Shown: in pieces, positions 24,024 through 32,350 of the stretch
How positions within the stretch are numbered: the first letter of the stretch is position 1
Layout: each line of letters starts with the position of its first letter
Source of the DNA: a virus
DNA length: 64,000 nt
IMG/VR virus record: IMGVR_UViG_3300032046_000005
Span: 1 to 64,000 of that record
Reading direction: 5' to 3' (one strand)
The notes under the pieces: model-generated
Told to the model about the DNA's origin: nothing
The model's database searches: none
What the model saw: the letters and a program-made list of their open reading frames with translations, nothing else
Position numbers and translations under genes: made by a program

Positions 24024-24797
24024 ATGAATAATATATTAGAATTATTTTCTACAGAAGTTGGAAGCAGGATGTGGCGCATGGAACACGAGCATTCTGATTT
24101 TGATCGAAACGTTGTATATGTAACGGATTCTAGAGAATTCTTGTTAGGAGAAAGGATGCAAGGAAAACAAGTTCAAAACAAAGAAGAAAATACCGATTAC
24201 ACGTATTACGAAATAGGAATGTTGATTAGAGGTTTGATGTCTGGAAATGTAAATTATCTATGGACAGTCATGAGTCCAATTTGCTTAGAACAATATAGAA
24301 CTTCGTTTACCGAATTGCGAGATGTTGTTTCAACAAACTTGAGCAAGGATTACTATCGTTCGATTAGTGGATTTGCTTCACATAACATGTATCATTTCAT
24401 TACGGGAGAAACAAAATCAAAAGAAATAAAAGAAATACAAGAAAAACAAAAAACTGGACCACTTGTGTTAGGAGAACAGTTCAAATTAGTTGAAGAACAC
24501 GTGAAAAGACAACAAAAAGCTACACGAGAAATTGATAGAGAATCGTTATTGTTCAAAAAGAAATTGAATGTTATTGGAAGAACGTTGAAGTTTGGAATTA
24601 ACTTGTTATTATGGCATAAGGCAATGTTTGAAAAGGTTGATATTAAAGACGAAAAAGAACTTTATGACTTGAAAAACGAACTTGATAAAGCGTATGTAAA
24701 TTGTACATTACCTGAAAAACCAAATCCAGAACCTTTTGAAAAGTATCTGATTAAATGGAGATTGCATAAACTAAAGAAAGATGGGTTGATTGAATGA
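24024..24797 (+). CDS. predicted nucleotidyltransferase, YcgL/COG3541-like
   Basis: The start VGSRMWRMEHEHSDFDRNVV fits the pol-beta nucleotidyltransferase motif G-S-x(n)-S-D-x-D, with the two catalytic acids in SDFD. A later TDYTYYEIGMLIRGLMSGN matches the helix after the third acid in the YcgL-type family found in phages and bacteria. The C-terminal half is helical. The transferred group is unknown. ATGA overlap with the next gene. Confidence 0.65.
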   Translation: MNNILELFSTEVGSRMWRMEHEHSDFDRNVVYVTDSREFLLGERMQGKQVQNKEENTDYTYYEIGMLIRGLMSGNVNYLWTVMSPICLEQYRTSFTELRDVVSTNLSKDYYRSISGFASHNMYHFITGETKSKEIKEIQEKQKTGPLVLGEQFKLVEEHVKRQQKATREIDRESLLFKKKLNVIGRTLKFGINLLLWHKAMFEKVDIKDEKELYDLKNELDKAYVNCTLPEKPNPEPFEKYLIKWRLHKLKKDGLIE

Positions 24798-25021
24798 GAT
24801 TGAACAAAGAAGATTTTAACAAACTAGATGAATTAATAAGAAAAATAGGATTTGGAAGCTATTATGATTTGATCGAATGTCTGAAAATGATTCTTGATAA
24901 CATGCATTTGAACGTGTTAAAAGATAAACCTATATTGAATGGTAAAATAAAAGAAGAAATAGATTTGCATGTATTAATTAATTTGATTTTAGAATTGCAA
25001 AGAAGAGATGTGAAAGAATAA
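24794..25021 (+). CDS. hypothetical helical protein, 75 aa
   Basis: Helical throughout (EDFNKLDELIRKIGFGSYYD, then LHVLINLILELQRR). Translationally coupled to the nucleotidyltransferase by ATGA and 1 base from the next gene, so a small partner is possible, as in toxin-antitoxin-like pairs. No family recognised. Confidence 0.5.
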   Translation: MRLNKEDFNKLDELIRKIGFGSYYDLIECLKMILDNMHLNVLKDKPILNGKIKEEIDLHVLINLILELQRRDVKE

Positions 25022-25022
25022 A

Positions 25023-25301
25023 ATGTCAAAAGCAAAAAAATTGAATGACGATGAAATATTAGACTTGATAATTAATAGGCTGTCATCAAAAAAAGCAAGT
25101 AATAATAAAATATATCATTATGAAAAGAAAGCGAAAAAACTATATAGAATGTGTAAAAAACCACTATTTTTAAAACTAAAAGAATTATATTTGAAAACAA
25201 AAATAAAGATCACGAATCAATGGAAAATATTAACATTTAGAAAGAAATATTTAACACCAGAAATAAAAAAAGAATTAGATATGTGGGATAAAGTTGACTA
25301 A
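25023..25301 (+). CDS. hypothetical basic protein, 92 aa
   Basis: Very lysine-rich (about a quarter Lys) and helical (LNDDEILDLIINRLSSKKAS, then LYRMCKKPLFLKLKELYLK). The charge suggests nucleic-acid contact. It sits in a tight run of genes. Not recognised. Confidence 0.5.
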   Translation: MSKAKKLNDDEILDLIINRLSSKKASNNKIYHYEKKAKKLYRMCKKPLFLKLKELYLKTKIKITNQWKILTFRKKYLTPEIKKELDMWDKVD

Positions 25302-25536
25302 AGAAGCAAAAGAAGTTAAAGAATGGAAATATACTATAATTGCCGTATGCATGGAATGTGGAGAACAAGAATTCAAAGGACAAAAAAGATATATGACTAA
25401 GATCGAAGAAATTGAAAAAAAGGGAAGAATGAGTAATTATGCAAGAGTTTTTGGTGAATTTAGGTTTGTTTGTAATAAATGTGGAAGAATGATAAAAGTG
25501 AAAACAAAAGAAATAAAGGAGAAATGGGAAAAATGA
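25294..25536 (+). CDS. zinc-ribbon protein, 80 aa
   Basis: TTG 25294 overlaps the previous stop and is the only reasonable start. Two knuckles, VCMECGEQ near residue 18 and VCNKCGRM near 62, give a C4 zinc ribbon around a basic hairpin. Its stop overlaps the next ATG as ATGA. Confidence 0.55.
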   Translation: MTKEAKEVKEWKYTIIAVCMECGEQEFKGQKRYMTKIEEIEKKGRMSNYARVFGEFRFVCNKCGRMIKVKTKEIKEKWEK

Positions 25537-26348
25537 GCGAAGATGGATGGATTGATTGGAATATGAACAATGAAACAATAAATTGGAGTAGATCTAAACA
25601 TAAAAAAGACAAACATTTATGTTATGAATGTAAAACCAATTTGAATTATGAACATGTATTTGAATATGCTTTTCATGATCATTTATTTAACTTGAAAAAA
25701 CAAGGAATAGATATAATAAACGATGTTGATATTCAATCTGTAAAAAACGATTTTAGAGAAACGTTTGATAACTGGTGGCAATCTGATGTTATAAAATTTT
25801 ATTGTTGTAAATGCTATGAAAATAGTAGTGAAGGTAAAGAAAAAGAAGAACAACGTTGGTTAGAACGAAGAAAACAAATTGAAACAGAAAATCAGGAATA
25901 TTGTTCGATGTTAAAACAAAATTTGAATTTGGAAGATGTTGAGATAATTGCCGGAGGAATGGGTATGGATAACAATTTAGAATCATTTAACGATTATTAT
26001 GCAACTTTAAACAACATGAGAATCAAATTAGAACAAAAAGGATGCAAATCACCTTTTACAATAATTTCGGATCATTCAACAAAATTATATGCAAGCATGG
26101 AATATCACATGTGCCAAATTGCCATGGAATATGATGTAAACATAGAACTTGATTCGATGTATGATATTGCAAAGAATGAAGGTTCAATATTAAAGATTGC
26201 AGTGAACGAACAAGAATTCATTGAATCGAGAAAGTGGATTAAAGAATGGTTGATTGACGATTCAATAATGAAAGGCGAGAACGATTATCGCTTGATGTTA
26301 ACCGATGGAAAGTTTGGAATCGTGACAGGATGGTTGACTTTGACTTAA
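25533..26348 (+). CDS. zinc-finger protein, paralogue of the 11604 gene
   Basis: I chose ATG 25533 (ATGA overlap) over an in-frame ATG at 25479. Residues about 28-110 share the split zinc module with the gene at 11604: HLCYECKTNLNYEHVFE, then FDNWW and FYCCKCYEN, about 55 residues apart. The following region is helical with conserved-looking acidic patches. The C-terminal parts of the two genes differ, and this copy lacks the tape-measure-like motif. Function unknown. Confidence 0.55.
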   Translation: MSEDGWIDWNMNNETINWSRSKHKKDKHLCYECKTNLNYEHVFEYAFHDHLFNLKKQGIDIINDVDIQSVKNDFRETFDNWWQSDVIKFYCCKCYENSSEGKEKEEQRWLERRKQIETENQEYCSMLKQNLNLEDVEIIAGGMGMDNNLESFNDYYATLNNMRIKLEQKGCKSPFTIISDHSTKLYASMEYHMCQIAMEYDVNIELDSMYDIAKNEGSILKIAVNEQEFIESRKWIKEWLIDDSIMKGENDYRLMLTDGKFGIVTGWLTLT

Positions 26349-26349
26349 T

Positions 26350-27747
26350 ATGCCAAAACTTAGAGTTGGAATAGCATCGATTGGAGGTAAGTTTAGATTG
26401 GTAAATACAATTCTTAACTTTGTCCCCTATCATGAATTTTTCTTGAGTTTGTTCTGTGGCGCTTGTTGGGTTGAAATTAATCAACCTCGTTCGAGATATG
26501 AATGTTGGAATGATAGAAATTCGGAGACAATTAACTATTTATTGATGGTAAGGCAATATCCAAAAGAATTTGACGAGATGAAGCAAGGAGTGTTTGGTTT
26601 AGTGAGTCAAGAGATTTGTAATAGGATTGTAAGAGGGGAGATAAAACCTCAAAATAATCTTGAGAGAGGATTTCTGTTTTATTATTTAAACAAATTGACT
26701 TTCGCTGGAGATGTTAAGAAGATTGGTGATGATGCTCATTATTCAGGCATACAAAATCCTTGCATTAATTCGATACGCGAAACAGACTTGGAGAAAGCGA
26801 AAGAACGATTTGATGATAATGTTCACGCGAATTATGGAGGATTAGGAACTGGAGTTATGGGAAGTAAAGAAGGAAGGTTTCCTCGCAAAAACGATGTCGA
26901 ACAAGCTAAAGATGAATACAAAACAAAAGGATACGCTGGAATGAACCAAAACAGAATTGATTCAAAAGAAATCGAAAAAGCCAAGTCAACTTATCGAGGT
27001 ATTGTACCAGATGGTTCGCTCGTAGGTTTGGAAGATTTTAACGCAGAAAAAACAAAAGCATCATATACTGGAATCAACAACACGAGAGCATTGGGACCGT
27101 CCGGAAACAAGCGAGATCGTGCAAAATGGCAACAAGAGTTTCAAGAGAATGCTGAAAATGCAAATTATCGAGGTATTGCAGAAAAAGATGGTTTAACCGA
27201 AACTACTTCGAAACAATACCAAACAGTTTCACACGAATCAGTATCAGGATATAAGGGAATTAATCCAATCGTGACGAGACCATATACGAATTTTGATCGA
27301 GGTTTACTCACTCCACTACAACCTGAAGCGATCGAACGATTGCGGTTCGTGAACATAACTTGCTACGATTTTAGAAAGGTGTATAAATTGTTCTATAAAG
27401 CATTTTACGAACGAAAAGGACTTTCGAAAGAATGTTTTATATATGGAGATCCTCCTTTTCCAGGAAGCGAGCATTATTATGGAAACTTGTTCAAGAAAGA
27501 AGACCACCAAGATTTAATAGACTTGATGTTAAAAACTCCGTTCAATTTCATGTTAAGTATGGGAGGAGAATGTGAAATGTATCTCAAACAATTGAAAGAT
27601 TGGAACATCGTGCCTCTAAAGGTGAAATATAGCATGGATGCAAACAACCAATACGATCGGAACGAATACCTTATCATGAACTATGAGATAAAGAAATCGG
27701 CAAAAATGACAAATAATTGTCAAGGAAATATTACCAAGTTTTTTTGA
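26350..27747 (+). CDS. Dam-like adenine-N6 DNA methyltransferase with a repeat insertion
   Basis: Alpha-class order: the AdoMet site IGGKFRLVNTILNFVP plus LFCGAC (35-39) comes first, ECWNDRN (51-57) follows, and catalytic DPPF (367-370, usually DPPY) is near the end. Between them, from about 130 to 310, lies a large insertion with seven degenerate units centred on Y-x-G-[ILM] (HYSGI, NYGGL, GYAGM, TYRGI, SYTGI, NYRGI, GYKGI). Classic Dam is about 280 residues; this is 465. The insertion sits where the target-recognition domain would be. The C-terminus ends NITKFF. Probable role: sequence-specific adenine methylation of viral DNA. Confidence 0.7.
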   Translation: MPKLRVGIASIGGKFRLVNTILNFVPYHEFFLSLFCGACWVEINQPRSRYECWNDRNSETINYLLMVRQYPKEFDEMKQGVFGLVSQEICNRIVRGEIKPQNNLERGFLFYYLNKLTFAGDVKKIGDDAHYSGIQNPCINSIRETDLEKAKERFDDNVHANYGGLGTGVMGSKEGRFPRKNDVEQAKDEYKTKGYAGMNQNRIDSKEIEKAKSTYRGIVPDGSLVGLEDFNAEKTKASYTGINNTRALGPSGNKRDRAKWQQEFQENAENANYRGIAEKDGLTETTSKQYQTVSHESVSGYKGINPIVTRPYTNFDRGLLTPLQPEAIERLRFVNITCYDFRKVYKLFYKAFYERKGLSKECFIYGDPPFPGSEHYYGNLFKKEDHQDLIDLMLKTPFNFMLSMGGECEMYLKQLKDWNIVPLKVKYSMDANNQYDRNEYLIMNYEIKKSAKMTNNCQGNITKFF

Positions 27748-27756
27748 GATGATGAA

Positions 27757-28485
27757 ATGAACTTAGGAGAACGAATAAAAAATTATTATGAAAACCAATG
27801 GAAGTTCAAGTTGCCCATGCGAATGCCCATAATCGTGAGAATTGATGGTAAAAACTTTCACACTTGGACTAGAAAACACCAATGTGTAAAACCATTTGAT
27901 CGTGAATTGATGAAGATATTTGACGAATCAGCCGTGCATTTATGTTATATGATTCCTGACGTTCAATTTGCTTATTTACAATCGGACGAAATCAATTTAT
28001 TGATTCATAATTACAAAACAATTGAACAAGAAGCTTGGTACGATAATAACTTGCAAAAGATTGTTTCAATCATAGCAAGTACATATAGTAGTTTGTTTAA
28101 TTTTTTATACTTTTCAAAAGACTTTTACGAATTAGCGTTTTTTGATTGTAGAGCGTTTTGTTTGCCAGAAAATGAAGTTGTTAATTATTTTATATGGAGA
28201 CAAAAAGATTGGGAACGAAATTCGATTCAAATGTTGGCAAGACAGTTTTATAGTCATAAGGAATTGAACAACAAAAAACGAGACGAAATTCACGAAATGT
28301 TGTTTCAAAAGAACGTGAATTGGGCAAATCTTTCTACTCAATTGAAAAACGGAAGATGTGTCGTGAAAAGGGATGATAAATGGATTGTTGATCACGAAAT
28401 ACCTATATTTACTCAAGACCGTGAATATGTGGAAAAATACTTGAAAATTGAAGATAATGATTTTAATAAGTTGGTAAATGTTTGA
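27757..28485 (+). CDS. Thg1-like tRNA(His) guanylyltransferase / 3'-5' polymerase
   Basis: 242 residues with the Thg1 hallmarks: RIDGKNFH (28-35, metal Asp30), QSDEINLL (SDE 76-78, the second carboxylates), DCRAFCLPENEVVNYFIWRQ (about 130-149) and NSIQMLARQFYSHKEL. The family adds nucleotides to RNA 5' ends. Eukaryotic Thg1 adds G-1 to tRNA(His); archaeal and bacterial Thg1-like proteins repair 5'-truncated tRNAs by templated 3'-5' synthesis. No tRNA gene is seen here, so the substrate is probably host tRNA, perhaps damaged by defence nucleases (inference). Nearly full family length. Confidence 0.88.
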   Translation: MNLGERIKNYYENQWKFKLPMRMPIIVRIDGKNFHTWTRKHQCVKPFDRELMKIFDESAVHLCYMIPDVQFAYLQSDEINLLIHNYKTIEQEAWYDNNLQKIVSIIASTYSSLFNFLYFSKDFYELAFFDCRAFCLPENEVVNYFIWRQKDWERNSIQMLARQFYSHKELNNKKRDEIHEMLFQKNVNWANLSTQLKNGRCVVKRDDKWIVDHEIPIFTQDREYVEKYLKIEDNDFNKLVNV

Positions 28486-29059
28486 TATGCATTTTAACAG
28501 ATTAGTAAATATTCAGATAAAAGAAATTAAAGAAAAAACAATAATACATTATCCAGAAGTTGAAGATTTGTGTTATAGAGAATATTCCAATCATAAAAAT
28601 GGATGTCCTAATAAACATAAATGCGATTGGTTGAATATACCATCTTTTGATATATTATTAGATTGTGGTAAGTTCAACCATTTTTACTTGGTATATGCTG
28701 AATTTGATTTCAAAATATATTTAGAATTGAGAAAAAAAGAACATCCCAAATGGTCCAAGCAACAATTGAAAAATCCATTATATTGGCAAAATTCAGTCAA
28801 AAAATTGTTATCTAGATATATTGATAACTTATCTTTAATAAAAACTGATTATGTATTGGGTTGTGGTTCAGGATTAAAATTGAAACAACAAAAAAGAGTT
28901 GGATCGATGGAAAATTCTTGTATAAATGTTTTTAGTACTTGTCGATTAAATGATATAAAATTAGAAATACATCCTAAAAATAAGATATATCTGGTTTGTT
29001 TATTATGTTCAAAAAAATCATTAATTCTTAAAACAATTTTAGATTATGTTGAATTATAG
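28478..29059 (+). CDS. Cys-containing putative metal-binding protein, 193 aa
   Basis: The start region has LCYREYSNHKNGCPNKHKC, followed by FDILLDCGKFNH and a conserved-looking stretch in which a Tyr/Phe-rich strand leads to KIYLELRKKEHPKWSKQQ and NPLYWQNSVKKLL. Later YVLGCGSG and INVFSTCR. The Cys layout suggests an Fe-S or zinc site. It resembles uncharacterised viral and archaeal proteins I recall only by pattern. It overlaps the Thg1-like gene; ATG 28487 is an alternative start. Confidence 0.5.
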   Translation: MFDMHFNRLVNIQIKEIKEKTIIHYPEVEDLCYREYSNHKNGCPNKHKCDWLNIPSFDILLDCGKFNHFYLVYAEFDFKIYLELRKKEHPKWSKQQLKNPLYWQNSVKKLLSRYIDNLSLIKTDYVLGCGSGLKLKQQKRVGSMENSCINVFSTCRLNDIKLEIHPKNKIYLVCLLCSKKSLILKTILDYVEL

Positions 29060-29351
29060 AACAAGAGAAGAAATATTCAATAAAACAATGGTCTTAATAC
29101 GAAAATTCTTGTATTTTGTATTAAGATTAGATATTCATAAGAAATATGAAAAATATAAAAAATATGCAAAATATGGTTATATTCCTCTATTATCTTATGA
29201 TCCAATTGGTAAAAATTACAGGTTTAATTGTTATTGTTTAGAATGTCCAAATAATAGTAATGGATTGTGTAGAACATTATTTTATAGAATTCCAAAAAAA
29301 ATTCTTCACGAATTTGATGGAGATAATATTTGCAAGAATTATTGTGGATAA
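29046..29351 (+). CDS. Cys-containing small protein, 101 aa
   Basis: The N-terminal half is basic and aromatic (KKYEKYKKYAKYGYIPLL). The C-terminal half has FNCYCLECPNN, GLCRTLF and NICKNYCG, six cysteines able to hold a metal. It overlaps the previous gene by 14 bases and is the last gene before a T-rich gap. Unknown. Confidence 0.5.
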   Translation: MLNYRTREEIFNKTMVLIRKFLYFVLRLDIHKKYEKYKKYAKYGYIPLLSYDPIGKNYRFNCYCLECPNNSNGLCRTLFYRIPKKILHEFDGDNICKNYCG

Positions 29352-29358
29352 TATAATT

Positions 29359-29384
29359 TAATTTTTTTTTCTACTTTTTTTAAT
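29359..29384 (+). terminator. T-rich archaeal terminator
   Basis: Long T tracts (ATTTTTTTTT, then CTTTTTTTAATTTTC) directly after the preceding stop, the usual archaeal termination signal. The next promoter follows at once. Confidence 0.45.
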
Positions 29385-29391
29385 TTTCATA

Positions 29392-29402
29392 ACATTTAAA
29401 TA
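29392..29402 (+). promoter_or_regulatory. extended TATA box ACATTTAAATA
   Basis: ACATTTAAATA, identical to the elements at 33561 and 39244. Predicted transcription start at about 29425, where a long hairpin begins. Confidence 0.55.
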
Positions 29403-29424
29403 CTAGCTTTCATTTATCATTAAT

Positions 29425-29484
29425 GTTAAGCATAAGAAGTTCCTACTTACAAAGTCTTGAAAACTGAATTACTTCTCGCTTAAC
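29425..29484 (+). promoter_or_regulatory. 5' leader hairpin ending 2 bases before the start codon
   Basis: Outer stem GTTAAGC (29425-29431) with GCTTAAC (29478-29484); second stem GAAGT (29436-29440) with ACTTC (29471-29475). The 30-base apical region could form a small inner ACTT/AAGT stem. The fold would span the whole predicted leader and end just before ATG 29487, with no clear ribosome site left free. Confidence 0.5.
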
Positions 29485-29486
29485 AC

Positions 29487-31412
29487 ATGATTTTTATGAA
29501 ATCAACAATAAGACTTTTTAAAGCAGTTCTAATAAAAAAGGAAGGAACAAAAGAGAACAACAAAAATATTCTCGATAAAACCATTCCTTATGGCTTTATT
29601 CTTTCTCCTGAAGTTGTTTTTAATTATTCTGAAAATGAATTGAACAACATAATAAATGTTGTCAAGAAAGAATTAATAATATCAGGAGAACAAATGAATG
29701 CAAGTTTTCACAAATCTTGGGAAAAAGTAGCAAATGTAAGTATCGAACAACTCGTTCTCGAACAACTCGTTCATTACTTTACTACTTATGGATTTGAAGC
29801 GTTAGGAATTTATAATGAAGAATCGGTTTATGTTCCAAGTGAAAAACTTGAAATTCCAGAAATTGATGTTGAAGGGTTTCGATTTATAATCATTAAGGGA
29901 TACACGAAAGACGAGTTGAAAACAAAACTTAACACTTTTTTGAATTCTGGTATTGCATTGAAAGAAGAAACCATGAACGATGTGTTAGATGTTGCTACAT
30001 ACCTTGAAATCAACGAAAAAGACATCAAAACTGTTAAAAATAGAGAGATAAAAACCAAACTATACGATTATTTCAACTTATTTCCTGAAAATCCTATTGA
30101 ATTTTTACAGTATTGCATATATAAAGCTACAAATCAAACTTTATTGATTAAAAATAGAGAAACAGTATCAAAAATAAAAATCAATGATAATCTCAACATT
30201 CTTTCTTTGTTTTCTAGATACAAGCAACATTATGGATTTGAACGATTGGCTGAAATATTTTATAGGTTTAAACCCATTTTTCTAGCGTTTCGAACAAATA
30301 GCATGTTGAAAGTTCATATGAATAGAATTCGTAGATTAGCCAAAAGATACCACGATCCAATGAAATTGGACTTTCTTAATAATGTAACTTCAGAAATAAA
30401 AAAATATAATACTTTAGATATTATAGAACTAGAAACTGAATTATCAAAAGTTAATACCTTTAGAAAAATAAGATTAGCATATGCTTTGAAATATAGAACT
30501 CAATATCACGATTCAATTCTTTACCAAATCCGAAATGGTAAAGGATATGCAACTGATTTTTCTCAATATACTACAATTTTTTATGAAGAAGTTTTATCCA
30601 TAGTTCTAGATTCAATTATTGAAGACATCAAACATAATGTCAAAGGCAAGAAAATTTATATTCCAGACTTCATGAACTATGCATTACCTTCAACAGAAAA
30701 ACAGTTTGTTGGAAACTTCCCTTCTGGATCGTTTGTTTCAATACCACACGATATGATCGTTGGTATTCATTGGGAAAATGTCAATCATGATAGAATAGAC
30801 TTGGATTTGTCAATGATATCTCCTACAAGCAAAATAGGTTGGGATCGGTTGTATAGAACAAACGATAGAACCATATTATTTTCTGGAGACATGACAGATG
30901 CTCCAACTCCAAAAGGAACTTCAGAATCGTTTTACATTCGAAAACAAGTTCCAAATTCTTTTATCATGTTTGTTAATTATTTCAATTTCAATTCTGATGT
31001 GAAAGTTCCGTTCAAAATTTTTGTGGCAAAAGAACAAGCTAAGGTTGATATTCAAGACTTTGTAGATAGACCATCTCGAAACTTCATGGTTAATCCCAAC
31101 AACATCTTGTTTTCCATTCCTACATCAATTGATAAGAAACAAAAAATAATTGGACTGCTTACAGTACAACCCAACGAATCTCGTTTTCACTTCGTTGAAA
31201 CCTCAATTGGCAATTCAATTACAAGTCGCAATACAACTTACAACAATCACGCTCAAAAATATCTTCAAGATTTTTATAGTAATCCAATCTCTTTGAATGA
31301 TCTCTTACAAAAAGCAGGAGCAGTTATTGTTCCAAACCAAAACGATGCAGATATTGATCTTTCGGTTGAAAAAATCGAAAAAGATACTGTTCTCAAACTA
31401 TTTCAAAAATAA
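29487..31412 (+). CDS. large protein with C-terminal TerD-like domain, 641 aa
   Basis: ATG 29487 or in-frame ATG 29496. The C-terminal third resembles the calcium-binding TerD fold of tellurite/stress-response proteins: HDRIDLDLSMISP, then FSGDMTDAP and a strand with FIMFVNYFNFNSDVKVPFKI. The N-terminal block IPYGFILSPEVVF, SFHKSWEKV and QLVHYFTTYGFE resembles uncharacterised bacterial and phage proteins that carry TerD-like ends. The middle is helical and basic (MNRIRRLAKRYHD). No signal peptide or membrane segment. A stress or defence-related role is inference. It is expressed from its own promoter with a folded leader. Confidence 0.45.
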   Translation: MIFMKSTIRLFKAVLIKKEGTKENNKNILDKTIPYGFILSPEVVFNYSENELNNIINVVKKELIISGEQMNASFHKSWEKVANVSIEQLVLEQLVHYFTTYGFEALGIYNEESVYVPSEKLEIPEIDVEGFRFIIIKGYTKDELKTKLNTFLNSGIALKEETMNDVLDVATYLEINEKDIKTVKNREIKTKLYDYFNLFPENPIEFLQYCIYKATNQTLLIKNRETVSKIKINDNLNILSLFSRYKQHYGFERLAEIFYRFKPIFLAFRTNSMLKVHMNRIRRLAKRYHDPMKLDFLNNVTSEIKKYNTLDIIELETELSKVNTFRKIRLAYALKYRTQYHDSILYQIRNGKGYATDFSQYTTIFYEEVLSIVLDSIIEDIKHNVKGKKIYIPDFMNYALPSTEKQFVGNFPSGSFVSIPHDMIVGIHWENVNHDRIDLDLSMISPTSKIGWDRLYRTNDRTILFSGDMTDAPTPKGTSESFYIRKQVPNSFIMFVNYFNFNSDVKVPFKIFVAKEQAKVDIQDFVDRPSRNFMVNPNNILFSIPTSIDKKQKIIGLLTVQPNESRFHFVETSIGNSITSRNTTYNNHAQKYLQDFYSNPISLNDLLQKAGAVIVPNQNDADIDLSVEKIEKDTVLKLFQK

Positions 31413-31437
31413 TTTTTTTCTTTTTTTTAGTTTTTTA
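31411..31437 (+). terminator. T-rich archaeal terminator
   Basis: Three T tracts (ATTTTTTTC, TTTTTTTTAG, TTTTTTAA) immediately after the TerD-like gene. The TATA-like TTTATAAG that follows at 31441 is only about 12 bases from the next start codon. Confidence 0.45.
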
Positions 31438-31456
31438 ACATTTATAAGTGAATAGT

Positions 31457-32317
31457 ATGAAAATAGGATTGTATGATGTAGATTCGAAAATACCAAATCT
31501 TCCTCTCATGAAATTAAGTGCTTGGCACAAACAAAAAGGAGATCAAGTAGAAAAATATTCTCCTTTATTTCATTTTTCATATGATAAGATTTATGCATCT
31601 AAAGTTTTTTTTGATTCTAATAAAGGTTATTTGAGAAACGATATGATTATAGGAGGTTCTGGATATAATTTAACTCTAAAATTATCTCATGAAATTGAAC
31701 ATATTTATCCTGATTATGATTTATATAATTGTAAGCATGCAATGGGATTTATAACACGTGGTTGTATTAGAAAATGTGGTTTTTGTATTGTTCCTAGAAA
31801 AGAAGGATATATAAGAAAAAATGCTGATTTATCTGAATTTTGTAAAGAACAAGAAAAAGTAATGTTGTTAGATAATAATATTTTAGCATATGAAAATCAC
31901 ATGGAAGAATTAATAAAATTACAAGATTCTAATAAAAAAATAGATTTTAATCAAGGATTAGATATTCGATTAATTAATGAAGAAAATGCAAATATTTTAA
32001 GAAAAATTAAGATATGGAAAAGCATTCGTTTTGCTTTAGATGATCCAAAATTAATTCCTATTGTTGAAAAAAAATTCGTGTTGTTAAAAAATTTAGGATT
32101 TTCAACATCAACTTTCTTTTTTTATGTATTAATTGGATATAATACAACAGAAAAAGAAGATTTTGAACGAGTTGAATTTTTAAAACAATACAAATGCTCT
32201 ATTTTTATCATGCCATATAAAAAAACATTTTATACTCAAAAATTTGCTCGTTGGGTTAATAGAATGTTTTATAAGTATGAAACTTTTCAAGAATATTTAC
32301 AAGGGAAAAGAACCTGA
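31457..32317 (+). CDS. radical SAM protein with B12-binding-like N-terminus
   Basis: The C-x3-C-x2-C cluster in FITRGCIRKCGFC is the Fe-S/AdoMet site. It is preceded by KIGLYDVDSKIPNLPLMKLS and IIGGSGYN, which fit the Rossmann-like N-terminal domain seen in cobalamin-type radical SAM proteins, though no B12-binding His motif (DxHxxG) is clear. After it come IDFNQGLDIRLINEENA and FYVLIGYNTTEKED, typical barrel strands. A phage/archaeal version of unknown substrate. ATG 31457 was chosen over GTG 31448 because it gives MKIGLYD. Confidence 0.75.
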   Translation: MKIGLYDVDSKIPNLPLMKLSAWHKQKGDQVEKYSPLFHFSYDKIYASKVFFDSNKGYLRNDMIIGGSGYNLTLKLSHEIEHIYPDYDLYNCKHAMGFITRGCIRKCGFCIVPRKEGYIRKNADLSEFCKEQEKVMLLDNNILAYENHMEELIKLQDSNKKIDFNQGLDIRLINEENANILRKIKIWKSIRFALDDPKLIPIVEKKFVLLKNLGFSTSTFFFYVLIGYNTTEKEDFERVEFLKQYKCSIFIMPYKKTFYTQKFARWVNRMFYKYETFQEYLQGKRT

Positions 32318-32350
32318 TTTTTAACTTGTTATATTTATTCATTTTAATAT

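Noticed and set aside
31441-31448. TATA-like TTTATAAG before the second radical SAM gene
   Set aside because: It is only about 12 bases from the start codon ATG 31457, so a start 25-27 bases downstream would fall inside the gene; the conserved-looking N-terminus argues against a later start.
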